Shown: one piece after another, positions 9,151-20,529 of the stretch
Position numbering within the stretch: the stretch's first letter is position 1
How the letters are laid out: each line of letters starts with the position of its first letter
Assembly: GCA_037367405.1 (NCBI GenBank)
Contig: JAZKJV010002617.1
Span: forward strand, 558,001 to 622,000
Length of the DNA: 64,000 nt
DNA from: Ottelia alismoides
Lineage: Eukaryota; Streptophyta; Magnoliopsida; Alismatales; Hydrocharitaceae
Direction: 5' to 3'
The notes under the pieces: model-generated
What the model was told of the DNA's origin: nothing
The model's input: only the letters and a program-made list of their open reading frames with translations
The model's database searches: none
Position numbers and translations under genes: made by a program

Positions 9151-11905
9151 ACCTGTAAGGGTAGACCTGTAACAAAGTCCATCGTTATGTGCTCCCACTT
9201 CCATTCAAATATCTCTAAGGGTTGAATGGGGGTCTGCTGGTCTCTGATGTTCAATCTTGATCTGCTGACATACCAAGCATTTAGAAACAAAAATTGCGAT
9301 GTCATACTTCATCTTTGGCCACCAGAAGTTTCGTTGCAGATCCTTGTACATTTTTGTTGTACCTGGATGGATGGTATACATCGACCTGTGGGCTTCATCG
9401 AGAATCTCCTTCCTCAATTCGACATCATTGGGAATCCATAATCTATTTCGGTACCTTATAACTTCATCGATTCCCATTGTGAAATCAGAACCTTCTTTCT
9501 TAGATGCCTCTATCATTTTAGGAAGATCATCATCAGTTTTCTGTGCTGCCGTGATCCTCCCAAATACCTCAGGTTGGATTCTAAGCCCTGCGAAAGATAT
9601 CTTCCTCTCTTCACTTAAGAAAGGTTTCCAATCTTCAAAATCTTTCATCATCTTCCACTGAAGTTTCAAGCTAGATAACTTGCCTTCCCACTTTCGACTT
9701 AATGCATCAGCAACGGCGTTTGCTTTTCCAGGATGATAAATATTGGAAAAGTCGTAGTCTTTTAGGAACTCCAGCCAGCGTCGTTGCCTCAAATTAAGTT
9801 CCTTCTGAGAGAAAATATATTTGAGGCTCTTGTGATCACTGAGTACCTCAAACTGTTCACCATAAAGGTAATGCCGCCAAATTTTAAGAGCAAAGACTAC
9901 TGCTGCTAACTCCAAATCATGAGTAGGGTAGTTTCTCTCTTGCGGTTTTAGTTGCCGTGAGGCATAGGCAATGACTTTCTCATTCTGCATAAGGACACAC
10001 CCGAGTTCCGTGCCTGATGCATCTGTATACACCACAAAGCCTCCACTGCCTGATGGTAAAGCCAAGACTGAAGCCGTAGTCAATTTCTTCTTCAAATCTT
10101 GAAAACTCCGTTCACACTCCTCCGACCATACAAACTTCACGTTCTTTCGGGTGAGCTTCGTTAATGGTAGTGAGATCCTTGAAAAATTCTGAATGAATCG
10201 TCGATAGTATCCGGCCAAGCCAAGGAAGCTACGGATCTCAGAAATATTTTTAGGCTGACTCCAATTCATCACCGCTTCTACCTTAGCTGGATCCACCTCA
10301 ATGCCATCCTTGGATACCACATGACCAAGGAATGCAACTTTATTCAGCCAAAAGTCCCATTTAGAAAATTTTGCGTAAAGCTGGTGTTGACACGGGGTTT
10401 CAAACACAATCTGCAGGTGCACCCGGTGCTGCTCCAGATCCGATGAGTATATCAAAATGTCATCTACAAATACGATGACGAACTTGTCAAGGTATTCTCG
10501 GAATACCCTATTCATTAGTTCCATAAAGGCTGCAGGTGTGTTAGTAAGATCAAATGGCATGACCAAAAATTCATAATGGTCGTATCTCATTCTGAAAGCG
10601 GTCTTTGGTATATCCTCCTCTTTTATACGGAGTTGATGGTAACCCGTACGTAAATCGATTTTTGAGAAAACTGTTGCTCCTTGCAACTGATCAAATAAAT
10701 CATCGATGCGAGGTAGCAGGTACTTGTTCTTCACCGTTACTTTGTTCAGACCTCGATAGTCAATGCAGAGTCTGAGAGATCCATCTTTCTTTTTCACAAA
10801 GAGAACAAGTTGTCCCCATGGGGAGACACTAGGACGTTTAAATCCCTTATCCAGTTCCTCTTGTAACTGCTTCTTTAGCTCCTCAAGTTCTGCAGGGGCC
10901 ATTCTGTATGGAGCTTTAGATATCGGTGCCGTCCCCGGAATAATATCAATTGAGAAATCCACCTCTCTGTGAGGAGGTAGTCCAGGAAGATCGTCTGGAA
11001 ATACATCGGCAAAATCTCGGACCACATCTAAATCTTCGAGACGTGTCTGCGACGATTCAGTGCTAATTATACTAGCTAGGTACGCGGTGCAACCTTCGGC
11101 TAGTAGTTGGCTTGCTTGCAGAGAGGAGATAACCAATCTTCCGCTCTTACTAGTGCCTCGGACGACTATCTCCTTATGATTTGGTCTGCTCAGGACCACC
11201 TTCTTCTCTCTACAATAAACTGCAGCATAATTCTCCCATAACCAATCCATGCCCAAGATGACATCATAGGTTGTGATGGGCAGTAGGATCAAATTAGCAG
11301 TGAGGGAGTCTTCTCCTATCATGACTGGTATGTCCTTTAAGTACATACCCGTTGCTCTAATATCACCCATTGGTGAAGAAACAGTAAGTGTGTATGGAAG
11401 CTCAACAGCTTCAAAGTTCAGTTTTCTTGCAAAATTACTTGAAATAAATGAGTGTGTGACTCCAGAATCAAAAAGAACGTGGCATAAATGACTTGCAATG
11501 AGAAGGGTACCTTCCACAGTTGTGTAAGCATCCTCTGCATCCTCGTGCGTAAGGGCGAACACCCTTCCTGGTATCTTCTTCTTTTGCTCGAATGGTTTCC
11601 TCTGATCCTTGAGCTCTTTCTTGCAGTCTTTAATGAAATGACCCTTTTCTCCAAACCTCAAGCAAGCTCCTGTCAATTTGTAGCATTTGCCTGGATGTCT
11701 TCTGTCACAATGCGGACATACACCCAATACATATTTCTGGTTGGTTGGAGCATCATCAATCCTTGTCTTCTTGACATTTATCGCATTGTGACGTCTCTTG
11801 TCATTGTAGCTTGGCTTGTGAGGGCACTTTCGAGGGTTCACTTGCTGCGTCCTTCGATATGCTGCATCAATTTCTACACTTGCTGCAACGGCATCAGATA
11901 GGGTC
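9151..11905 (-). pseudogene. Chromovirus (Gypsy, Tekay-like) gag-pol, truncated in integrase
   Basis: 878 codons from the first Met at 11841 to 9205, and the frame is open upstream to 12026. Approximate domains: zinc knuckle residues 60-73 ([14 protein letters not shown]; the second Cys is Phe, so the knuckle is defective), aspartic protease DSG at 125-127, RT 300-480 with VFVDD at 457-461, RNase H 600-715 (TDAS D607, E644, D669, D712), and integrase HHCC zinc domain 818-858. A one-base insertion near 9217 ends the frame. In the next frame EWKWEHITMDFVTGLP, which holds the first catalytic Asp of integrase, continues to about 9151. The integrase core beyond that and any chromodomain are missing, and no LTR is assigned with confidence. 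Confidence 0.9.
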
Positions 11906-12911
11906 GTGTACTTCAGCGACGACGGTAGCGTCTTGAGCTCTGGACAAGTAGGTGCTGGCAGATCTGGCCTCTGAAAAGTCTGAGTGAATGCTGCAAAATC
12001 TGCATGGGAGAATGAGAACTCTCACTCACAATCTGAATCCGGAGAAGGCTGCTCTGTTGGACTGTCTCTGCTCTGCACGGAATCAACAACCTTCCTAGTT
12101 GTAGGCTCAGTGGAAGTCAGACATGGTATCAAATCATCAAACTCTATCCAATCAACATCAACTCCGAGGGATCTGTATCGGACTCACAAAAATCTATCTC
12201 ACGGTCGGGAACCGGGTCTGCTACCTGAGATTTATCCTGGACCAAGAATGCGCTCTCCAAGCTCTCCTCTACTGGCATCTCTGCATCAGCGAACTCTGAA
12301 GGTAAGAGGACGGCATGTGCGATTGGATCTACCCAAACGGCCTCGTCATCTGTAATCACAAAATCGCAGTCCTGGTGGATGTCTCGCCCTACCTCTGTCA
12401 TCTGATCTGAATCTGTAGTCGGCTCTGAGCAAGTTGAATCTCTGGCTCTAATCTCCTCGACCAACTCTATTTGTATACTCTCACCCTCGACACGAAAGTA
12501 TACCTTCCCGCTATCATGATTGGACACTGCCTTGGCTGTGGCCAAGAACGGGCATCCAAGAATGATCGGGGTATCGGTCACAAACTCAGGGATCTCCATG
12601 TCCAACACTACGAAGTCCACGGGGAATTTCAGGTCATGAATCGTGATGACAACGCCCTTCAACAACCCCTTCGTTCTCTTGACATATCGATCAATAAAAA
12701 CTGAAGGATTGTCCTGCTCTGTCGGAGAGGGCCCAACTCGAAACGATCGAGAAGGGTTGCCAGAAGTAGGTTGATCGAAGAACTGCTGTCTAATAGAGTC
12801 GGTCGAACCTCTGCTCATGGATGTGGCATCTAGCATATGGGGCTCCTGCATCTGGCCTCTTGGCTGGCAGACGGTTCTGAATCGCAAAACAAGTGGCACG
12901 AGTAAGCACAT
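11906..12911 (-). pseudogene. Athila/Tat-type aspartic protease region (Ath-1)
   Basis: The 12911-12144 frame contains VDFVVLDMEIPEFV, then TPIILGCPFLATAKAV, the standard hydrophobic segments of the Athila/Tat retropepsin. An acidic tail follows. The next frame, open from 12026, carries [14 protein letters not shown], the conserved block that normally sits just before the Athila/Tat RT. At that point, near 11905, the sequence changes in frame to chromovirus protein ([18 protein letters not shown]). A TGA at about 12027 separates the two parts. The Athila RT, RNase H and integrase are not in the window. Confidence 0.8.
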
Positions 12912-13822
12912 GGATCTCTGACTGATGGTTCCGCCTCTTCCTCCTGACTGTGGTCCTATCTCTGAGTGATCTCTGGAGTAGAGGTATGTTCTCCAAGGCC
13001 TCCTGTAGAGTCAGTTGTATGTGGAATCTATCTATCATCTGCTGGCTGAACTCTATCTGATGGTTCTTTTTTTTATTTTTTTCTGCCCCTTAGCCAAATG
13101 AAGTGCTCTGGGAAAGGGGACTACAGGGTCCTTCTCAGATGAAGGACTAGGAGAGGGTATGTCATGCTCATGAACAGCAGAATCATACAAACATCATCAA
13201 GCAACACATGCGGATCCGAAAACAACAATTCCTTTCCTTTATTTGCAGAAATGTCCCGAGATACATGCACTGAAGGAAAAACAATAGGACTAGTAGAACT
13301 GGAAATGGTGGCCTCAATACCACCCTCGGCATCTGGACTTGCGGCCTCAGTACCGCGGTCTGGCTCAGCAACTGTAGTGGTGGCGTCAGTACCACCTCCT
13401 CCAACTGGTGAAGCGACGACCTCAGTACCGTCGGCTGGATCAACATCCATGGTGGCATCAGTATCACCATCATCATCTCTCGCAGTATTAGTATCGCGCT
13501 CCTCCTCGCCTGGCGCTCCTGAAGGGGCGTGGGATCGTCGCTCAGACGAGGCGCCGCCTGTTGGCATCCTACCGCTCCTAAGTGTAACAAAATCAGTATC
13601 AAACATGTATGCAGACATATCACCAAGTGAAGCACCAGGAGTGGTAATCTCAGTGAACTCTACCTGCTCAGACTTCCTCTCGAGGTTGTTCAGGTTCGGC
13701 TCAATCTGGGCAGGGATGGCAGCCTTCCCTCTCACAATCTCTCGCATCTCCTGGCGGAACTCATCCATCTCCCATCGAAAGGTAGCCTGATGCTCGGTCA
13801 TGAGGCGGGATAAATCATCCAA
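12912..13822 (-). pseudogene. Ath-1 linker between gag and protease
   Basis: 13822-13121 is open for 233 codons. It begins DDLSRLMTEHQATFRWEMDE and continues into an acidic Gly/Asp/Thr region with imperfect repeats (GGGTDATTTVAEPD, then EGGIEATISSS). 13038-12790 shows basic sequence feeding into the protease frame after a frame shift. Low-complexity spacers of this kind are usual between gag and protease in the clade. There is no catalytic motif. Confidence 0.6.
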
Positions 13823-14731
13823 GGCATGGTTCTCATAGGTCGTCCCACGAGAACCTGGCGAGTGGCCTCGCTGGTAGTGAGGTTGATGCTGCTGGTGCGG
13901 GTGAGAAGGATACTGCTGATGATACTGCTGCTACAGAGGTTGCCCACGCCTCCAAGACTGTCCCTACTGATAGGGACGAGGACCGTACTGCTGGTGCTGG
14001 GATGACTGCTGCTGCTGGTGTACTGGGGGCTGGGGCTGCTTGTGTTGCTCACGTTGTTGGTCGTACTGGCCACCCTAAACTGGAGGCTGTTGCTGGGAAC
14101 TGGCGCCTCCAGCCGACCAGCGGAATTCGAGATGGTCTCGTCGAATATTGGGCTGGGGTCGGTCGTACCAAATCCCGTTGACATCCATCAACAGCTCCGG
14201 CTCGTAGGTGGGTGGAGGGAGTACTGCTAGGGGCTGATCCGGCTGGTAAACCACCATCTGAGTGTCCTGGGATGGTGGTGACTGGTAGAACTGCGGTGGC
14301 TGTTGGTATGCCTCCGCCTGTACAAGATGAACTTGTCTAGGCTGACTGGAGTTCTGGGACGAGCTACCACTGCTGCATGAATCTCCTCGTGACTGAAGAC
14401 GGGGCTGAGAAGCCATCTGTGCCTCCTGGAGACACATGAGCTTTGTCTTCAGGTCACTCAGCGTCTGTGCCATCTGATCCATCTGTGATATGCCCTGGCA
14501 CTGCTTCTTCTCAATCAACTCGATCCGGTCCAGCTTCTCGCTGGTGATCCCCATGTATGCGGTTGTAGACTCGGCCTGTGCGTCTGTCGCGGACGAAGTA
14601 GAAGGACCGACATTGACCCGTGCTATCGTCTGGTACTGCATGGTCTGTGGTTGGGGTCGTCCATGAGTGTAGAGGCGGGTCTGGGACATCACTGTATAGT
14701 TCTCGGCCATCTCCTCATAGATGGCCCAGAC
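13823..14731 (-). pseudogene. Ath-1 gag C-terminal, Gln-rich region
   Basis: 14710-14075 encodes a segment with a helical stretch (YMGITSEKLDRIELIEKKQ) followed by Ser/Gln/Pro-rich sequence. The minus-strand reading continues to about 13860 as a Gln/His-rich run with a few stops. The frame is the same as gag upstream, interrupted only by TAG at about 14732-14734 (coding DED then VWAIYEEM). It probably arose from a single CAG to TAG change. Confidence 0.65.
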
Positions 14732-15247
14732 CTAATCCTCATCCTTGGCGAAGTAGGAACTACCACAAGAAGCTATCACCAGGACCTGCAGCTCTGGTGT
14801 CAGTCCGCAAAAGAATCTCTGAACTAGGTTCGGCTTCATGATGTCGTGGTGCGGGCATCTTTCGGTAAGCTCTCTGAACCTCTCTAATGCCTCGTGAAAC
14901 TGCTCGTTGGGGAGCATGGAGAAGTTGCTGATCAGAGCCCTCGCTGCATTGGTCCGCCCGAGTGGATTGTACTTGTTCAAGTACTCGGTGTGGAGCTGCT
15001 CCCAGGTGTAAACAAATCTCCCCAAGTTCTTCAGCCAGTTGGCTGCTCTGTCTGCAAGGGAGAAGGGGAAGGCAATCATCCTAATGGTGTCCTCATCCAC
15101 CTGCTGATCGTGGACGGTGCTGCAAATCATCTCGAACTCCTGGATATGTAGATGGGGCTCCTCAGTGGTGAGCCCGTGGAAGCGGGGGAGAATCTGAAGT
15201 GTTTGTAGGGGGAACTTGAAGTCCCCCACGGTCGCTGAAAGAGCCAC
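14732..15247 (-). pseudogene. Athila/Tat-type gag capsid domain (Ath-1)
   Basis: 171 codons matching the Retrotrans_gag fold of the Athila/Tat clade: LPRFHGLTTEEPHLHIQEFE, then IRMIAFPFSLADRAANWL, then TWEQLHTEYLNKYNP, then EQFHEALERFRELTERCPHH, then LVQRFFCGL. The start at 15247 is only the first Met. Homology in the family begins upstream, and the preceding sequence is joined by a frame shift near 15240. The length of the conserved domain is normal. Confidence 0.87.
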
Positions 15248-15865
15248 CCACTGGTGTGTCAGTGTCGATCCAAGGTTGTGTAACTCCCGAATCGGTCTCG
15301 GCTGCTCTGCTGCTGTTGCCGGCTGCTCTGGCTCCTCTGGCTGATCCGAGCCCCTTCGTCCCTCGGCTCTCAGCTGCTCTCATGCTGTCCTCAGCCTCTC
15401 TATCTCTCTCCTCATCTCAACCATGAAAGCTCCCTGATCACGTATCTGTCGCTGCATAGTCTCAAGGGACGCTAACATGATGGTGTTGATCGCACCCTGG
15501 TCCAGTACGTAAGTAGTCGTCTCTTGCCTTTGACCCTCGGTGTGCTCCTCACTGCTGACCATGTCTCTACAAAGGCAAAAACCTAAACTCAGGTGTCGAT
15601 AAATCATCTGTCTGTTGTCTCGCATCTGGCACTGATATCTCAGGACTAGTAGAAGGGTGGTCAAGGGGGAACAGAGCGGAATCGAACTCGGGTTCGGAGC
15701 GCGGGTCTTTGCTCTCACGAACCAACCTAGATGAATGGGCTGGAGTGCTAAAAAGCGGTGCAACAGAGGCTGCCTAAGAGACCTCCTTCCCATCATCCTG
15801 ATCTGGCGAGTCAGGCGGATGAGATCTGGAAATACACAAGATGAGCAAACAAACCCCAAGTTCAC
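15248..15865 (-). pseudogene. Ath-1 gag N-terminal region
   Basis: 15865-15380 encodes a basic start and a coiled-coil-like end (IMLASLETMQRQIRDQGAF, then MRREIERLRTA). 15383-15162 gives an Ala/Arg/Gly-rich stretch. The two are in different frames, so at least one frameshift is present. Placement upstream of the capsid block makes it the gag N-terminus. There is no known catalytic motif. Confidence 0.55.
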
Positions 15866-17146
15866 CTACTCAATACTGAGCTGAAGACCATAAGCGTTTG
15901 GTCAATTATCTTGTCAATTTTATTTAGGTGATAATGTCAGAATATCAGAGCAGTTACGCGAGCTGATAGGAATCCAATCCGCCTACCAGATTGTCCCGTA
16001 TAAAAAGTCAGTAGTCTGATCAGGGTTCGGATATGGCTCTATCCTAGTGTGCAGGTCGCTCTCTCGCTCATCCAAACCAGACAATGAGGGGGTTGTTCTC
16101 CCAAGACAAATTTTTATGTGAGGTGTCTTTTAGGGTCAAGTGTGTTTAGCAGTCCCAATTTTATAGTTTTTCTTTTTAGATGTTTTTCAAGCAAACAACG
16201 CCTAACAAATTTTTCGGTTCTCCGGGTTATTTAAGTCCGAAAACAGGGGGAGAAGATGAAAAAGTCGATGCATGATAAAATCAATAATGCATGCAGAGTA
16301 AGTGATGCGTACCTGACTTCAGCAGTCTACATGCAGAGTGATCCGTGCATAAAATAAAGACTGTAATAAAACTACCTATACGATGCACGAGGAAAATGGC
16401 CTTAGACATAGCAATTCTACACATGAAGAACAGTAGCCGGGCTCAAACCTAAGTCCGGAGTCCTATCTTGGGAGCCACTCGGTGTCCTCCACAACGGATC
16501 CTGCATGCGTTGTATGTGACTACTCAAGGCACGTGGACAAGAGTCTAAGTTATCCTACTTTTTCTTGTTATTTAATTAATTAGGTCCAATTATCGATCTA
16601 TAGATACAGGCAGATAATTAGGGATTGGGCCTTAATTAATTACGTCACAATCAATATAAAATCCTAAGCTAAGTCTAAATCCACGCAAATCAGATAAGCA
16701 GTAAATAAAATGCGATAAAAACAAAGCCGGTGAAAAACCACGGTGAGGTCCCCCGAGCACACCAGTGCTCGCCGAAACAGACCCCGATAAATCACCCACG
16801 TCCAAGTCTCTGTCCCTGTGTTATTACAAATTAATGGTTTTGCAGAAAAATAAATCTAGTCTAAATTACGGCTATCTACGCAGCTATTCCGTGGCTCCCA
16901 CACTCCTGCTCGGCTTCTTGTGTCCTCCTGTGGCTCTATGCAGAAAAGAGCTGCCTCCGTATCCCACGGTTGCTTCGGCTTCCGAAAAAGCCTGATCCTC
17001 GGGCCCTCGCAATAAAGCAAACAGAAATGTATCAGACACAGTTATTAAGAAAATATATGAAAATAAATCAAAGAGAAAATATCTATACAACTATGCATAA
17101 AAAGCTACGAGAAACCGTGAAAAATCTAAAGACTACTAAGCCGTGC
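15866..17146 (-). other. Ath-1 untranslated leader
   Basis: About 1.28 kb between gag and the primer binding site, with no supported coding sequence. Its part 16455-17140 aligns by eye with 20550-21165, the leader of Ath-2: both share CACAACGGATCCTGC, AGGTCCAATTA, GGATTGGGCCTTAAT and a GGTGAGGTCCCC...GAGCACACC block. This shows that the two elements belong to one family. Confidence 0.75.
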
Positions 17147-17164
17147 TCCCCGGCAACGGCGCCA
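17147..17164 (-). other. Primer binding site of Ath-1 (tRNA-Asp)
   Basis: On the minus strand TGGCGCCGTTGCCGGGGA, complementary to the 3' end of tRNA-Asp. This is the primer used by Athila and related elements. It lies 3 nt from the LTR end. Confidence 0.93.
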
Positions 17165-18945
17165 TTCTGATGAGCCGAAAAATCCCGCGAAACCCGAGCA
17201 AGGGATAAAAAGAGACCACCAAATCAATCGAGGGTCGTTGCGACCCGGATCTCGCAGATCGTACTCAACAAGAAAAAAGACCACCAAATCAGATAGATAG
17301 ATAAAAACACAAATAGCAGTCTTCGCTATTTATTTAACCTGGTATAGCGACCAGGGTCGAACTCGAGGAGCACGGATTGGCTCAAAAGAGCCTACAAAGT
17401 AGTCGAGAGATAAAATAAAGAGAGAAAATATTTTTGATGGATTTTAGGTGTTTTTTAAAATATTTTTGTATTTTTGATTATAAAGGAAATATAAGAAAAT
17501 GATTAAAAAGAGCAAATCCAACAATTTATTAAACACTCAAAAGTTTCAAAAAATTCAAATAAAATTGTTTTTGTGTTTTTTATAATTCTAAGTGTTTTTA
17601 ATAATTTTCTGAGAATTTTATAATTTTGAGTTGATTTTATAAAAATTGAGAAAGGGAAAAACAGTGACAATATGTGCAGTCAGATTTAAAAGGCTAATTA
17701 AAAATAACTAATTAGCCTATAAAAATTTGATGGCAATTTTTATGAAAAGTGAATACAAAAACTAAACTACAGGACCTGAAATTGTAATTTTTTGATTTTT
17801 TTTAGAATTTTTAAGAATTTTTATAAGATTTTTAGGGTTTTGTGATTTTTAGGGTTTTGGGATTTTTAGGGGTTTTATAAATCCAAATGACACAAAAATT
17901 GGACAGAAACTTAAACACAACAAAACAAGCAATCCCTATTTTTTTTAGAATTTTTAGAAAGGTTTTTATATTTTTAGTTGATTTTCTATTCCAGACAGTA
18001 GCAAAAATGCGTGTTTTTGATTTTTTAAAATAGTAAAAAGCAACAAAAATGTTCCAAAAAAATAGTGGAATTTTTACATAGTGGCAGGAGCTAGTTTCCA
18101 AATTGCACTGGATTTGGGTTTGATTTGATATTTTATTTAATACAAACAAGACACACAGCATACAAGGATCTAAGTGCAAGAAAACATAGTTCCAGGGCCA
18201 AATAGCTAACACATATAAATAACTCAGGGGCCAAACTTGCAAAAACTCCAGATATCCACGTGGAAAGCACGTGAATCAGACTCGGAGGGGTATGTATATC
18301 ATTCCTATTTATAAAAGATCAAACCATAACAGCAAGAAAATCCATGGACAAACATGCAATTAGCCCACGAGTCACGTGTCGATGCACGCGCTCCATACAC
18401 AGAGGGATTGATTTGCAAATAAAACAAGTGCATGGTCTTGAATTCAATTTATCCAAAATAAAGACAACTACGACACATATTTACAGGACTAAACGACAAA
18501 TACGAAAGGAGGAGGGCCTAAGTGCAAATTACCCTCGTTATTGATGATAGATGGTGGAATGGGCACCACGTATACGATCGGATGGCTGAGAGCAGCGAAC
18601 GCCTCTTCGATGATGGACGTCCTAGATCGAATCCCAGATGGATCGGACGGCGGAGACCTCTCATGAATGGATGGCTAGGATCAAAACTGGAGCAGGCACT
18701 CGATCGGAAGACGGATAAGGATCCTCAAAGAACAGGTCGCTGGAGAACTTTGCCGACCCAATACACGCGCTGGAGGAGACCTCAGATGCTGCTAGGTTGG
18801 GCGAAATGACGCTCGATGTCGTCCGCAACTGATGAACGGCTCCGATGGGGCAGGGTGCCCCAGGAGGGCTCCGACGACGAGAATCTCCTAGAGCAGTTGT
18901 GCTTCAACTGTTGGACCCTCATATGGGGTCCTTCTTCGATTCTAC

Positions 18946-19249
18946 CTGCACAGGAAGAAAGCTAGGTCGAGGGCAAAGTGCCTCGATCCGGTTACGAGCG
19001 AAGTGGGTGTGTGTAGGAGGTGAGGCGACGCTCTCCGACGAGGCGACGGAGGAGGAGAGTGGTGGTCCTGCTCCATGGCGAGACAAGATGATCGGAGGGG
19101 TGTAGCAGGTGAATAGGAGTCTCGTGAAGGAATTGCGATAGTCAGATGATCCGTAGGATGGTCAGAGCGGAGTGGGGTGGCCGGAATCGGCCGGCGGCGC
19201 AAAATACGAATTTGGAAATGTAAGCGAATCTACGGGATGGCGAGGGTAC
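18946..19249 (-). other. Possible intron inside the Ath-1 LTR
   Basis: On the element strand CATCAG|GTACCC (donor, intron starts 19249) and TTTCTTCCTGTGCAG|GTAG (acceptor, intron ends 18946), 304 bp. The donor lies about 255 nt downstream of the TATA box. Ath-4 has the same layout with 303 bp. Splicing is inferred, not shown. Confidence 0.5.
18967..18986 (-). other. Stem-loop before the LTR intron acceptor (Ath-1)
   Basis: TCGAGG and CCTCGA pair around an 8-nt loop, 20 nt upstream of the putative acceptor on the element strand. The 20-nt block is conserved in Ath-3 and Ath-4. Confidence 0.6.
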
Positions 19250-19502
19250 CTGATGATCGAGAGCGTATATGCCGGAGGTGGGGGACCTCCTGGGATCCTT
19301 GCCTCAATGGAGCGCCGACTCTAGAGGCTCGAGCTCCTTCGGGCGGAGCATGACGGTGAGAACCACCGAACCTGGGGCTAGGGTGCTTCACTCCTCGCTG
19401 CAATACCTCCTGTGGATTGCTGTCACTCAATGCAAGAAGGTGGAGGTCACAGGTGTATAAAACGGTGGTCGAAGGTGCGGCTAATGGAGGACAGAGATGA
19501 TG

Positions 19503-19509
19503 CTATATA
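19503..19509 (-). promoter_or_regulatory. TATA box of the Ath-1 LTR
   Basis: TATATAG on the minus strand, inside the GC-rich core of the LTR. The matching box in Ath-4 (44775-44781) has the same spacing to the putative splice donor. Transcription would start about 30 bp downstream, near 19475. Confidence 0.6.
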
Positions 19510-20529
19510 CTGGTGGAGACCCGGCAAAGATGGAGTCGGGCAGGGCAAATCGGTGCACGGATCCCTAGGAGAATCCCCGGGCGTGAATCTCGGATGTCAG
19601 ATCTGTAAATGGAGCCTGGGGTTTGGGTGAGAGGAGACCGGATCGATCTGGGATAAATGGGAAAAATTGGGTATGTGATCGGGTCCGCGAAGAAGAGGTC
19701 CGCGAGGGAGAGTTGACCGGGGGTCAACAATCTCCCGTGGACCAATCAGGAAATTCCATTTGTTAATTATTTATAAAATCATTTTAAAATAAAAAATGAT
19801 TTTATTTGAAAATATTTTCAACATGAAAAATGTTTATTTTTTTCAAAGTATTTTTTAGTGATTTTTATTTATTTTTTCGAAAACTAAATTAGGTATTTAC
19901 ATTACATTATTATTATATGCGGGTATATTTACATATGTATTTTTTATTTTTATTTTTAATTGTTTATTTTTGTGTAATTATTCCTATATTATATTTTATT
20001 TATTTAAATCGTAAAATAAGGAATATAAAAATATTTTTATTGAATTTTTATTAGGTATTTACAAGGGTGAATTAATTAGGCCTTGTATTTTATGTACATG
20101 GTATATATACACTAGAGAGAATTTATTTATTTTTATTTTTCTTTTATTTTTCCCATTTTTATTTATTTTTATAAATATGTAAAAAATGGGAAACACACAT
20201 ATATTTTTATTTTTAGAAAATAGACTATATATAGAGGGATATTTACACCATGTTGAGTCACCCTATCTCTCTCTACTTATTTTATTTTGTGATCAGGCCT
20301 TTGTGGAGCCCTCCCTTGGGGTTGAGTCACTTAATATTTATTCTAAATATTTCCCTCTTTTTCTTTATTTCTTTGTTCCTTTATTTTTATGCAAAAACAT
20401 GCTAATTATGGTTATTTAGATGATGCATGCATTTTGACAAGTTATTGTATTTACAAGTATTTACATGGTATTTTATCAAGGTTTCTAGCTAAAATAAAGG
20501 AATAAAGAGTGATGAATGGGGATTCATCA

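Larger units (their letters stand above)
17168..20529 (-). repeat. 5' LTR of Ath-1 (Athila/Tat, 3.36 kb)
   Basis: Bounded by TGATGAGCC at 17168 and ATTCATCA at 20529 on the plus strand. AT-rich flanks surround a GC-rich core at about 18520-19760. The core holds a TATA box (19503-19509), a possible intron (18946-19249) and a stem-loop (18967-18986). On the element strand the first 22 nt match the start of Ath-4 at 43573 except for one position. The short GC-rich frames inside are not conserved beyond a 20-nt block and are not called as genes. Confidence 0.88.

Noticed and set aside
9205..11841. 878-codon frame as a host gene
   Set aside because: All domains are Gypsy gag-pol (protease, RT, RNase H, integrase zinc domain), with a damaged zinc knuckle and lost integrase core.
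13164..13790. Plus-strand 208-codon frame
   Set aside because: It is antisense to the Ath-1 gag-protease linker. Its Ser/Val/Pro-rich composition is the complement of the acidic repeats, and it has no domain.
18845..19105. SRHFALD peptide repeated in frames of several Athila-type LTRs
   Set aside because: The peptide follows from a 20-nt conserved palindromic block. Flanking residues are not conserved, so a nucleotide structure explains it better than a protein.
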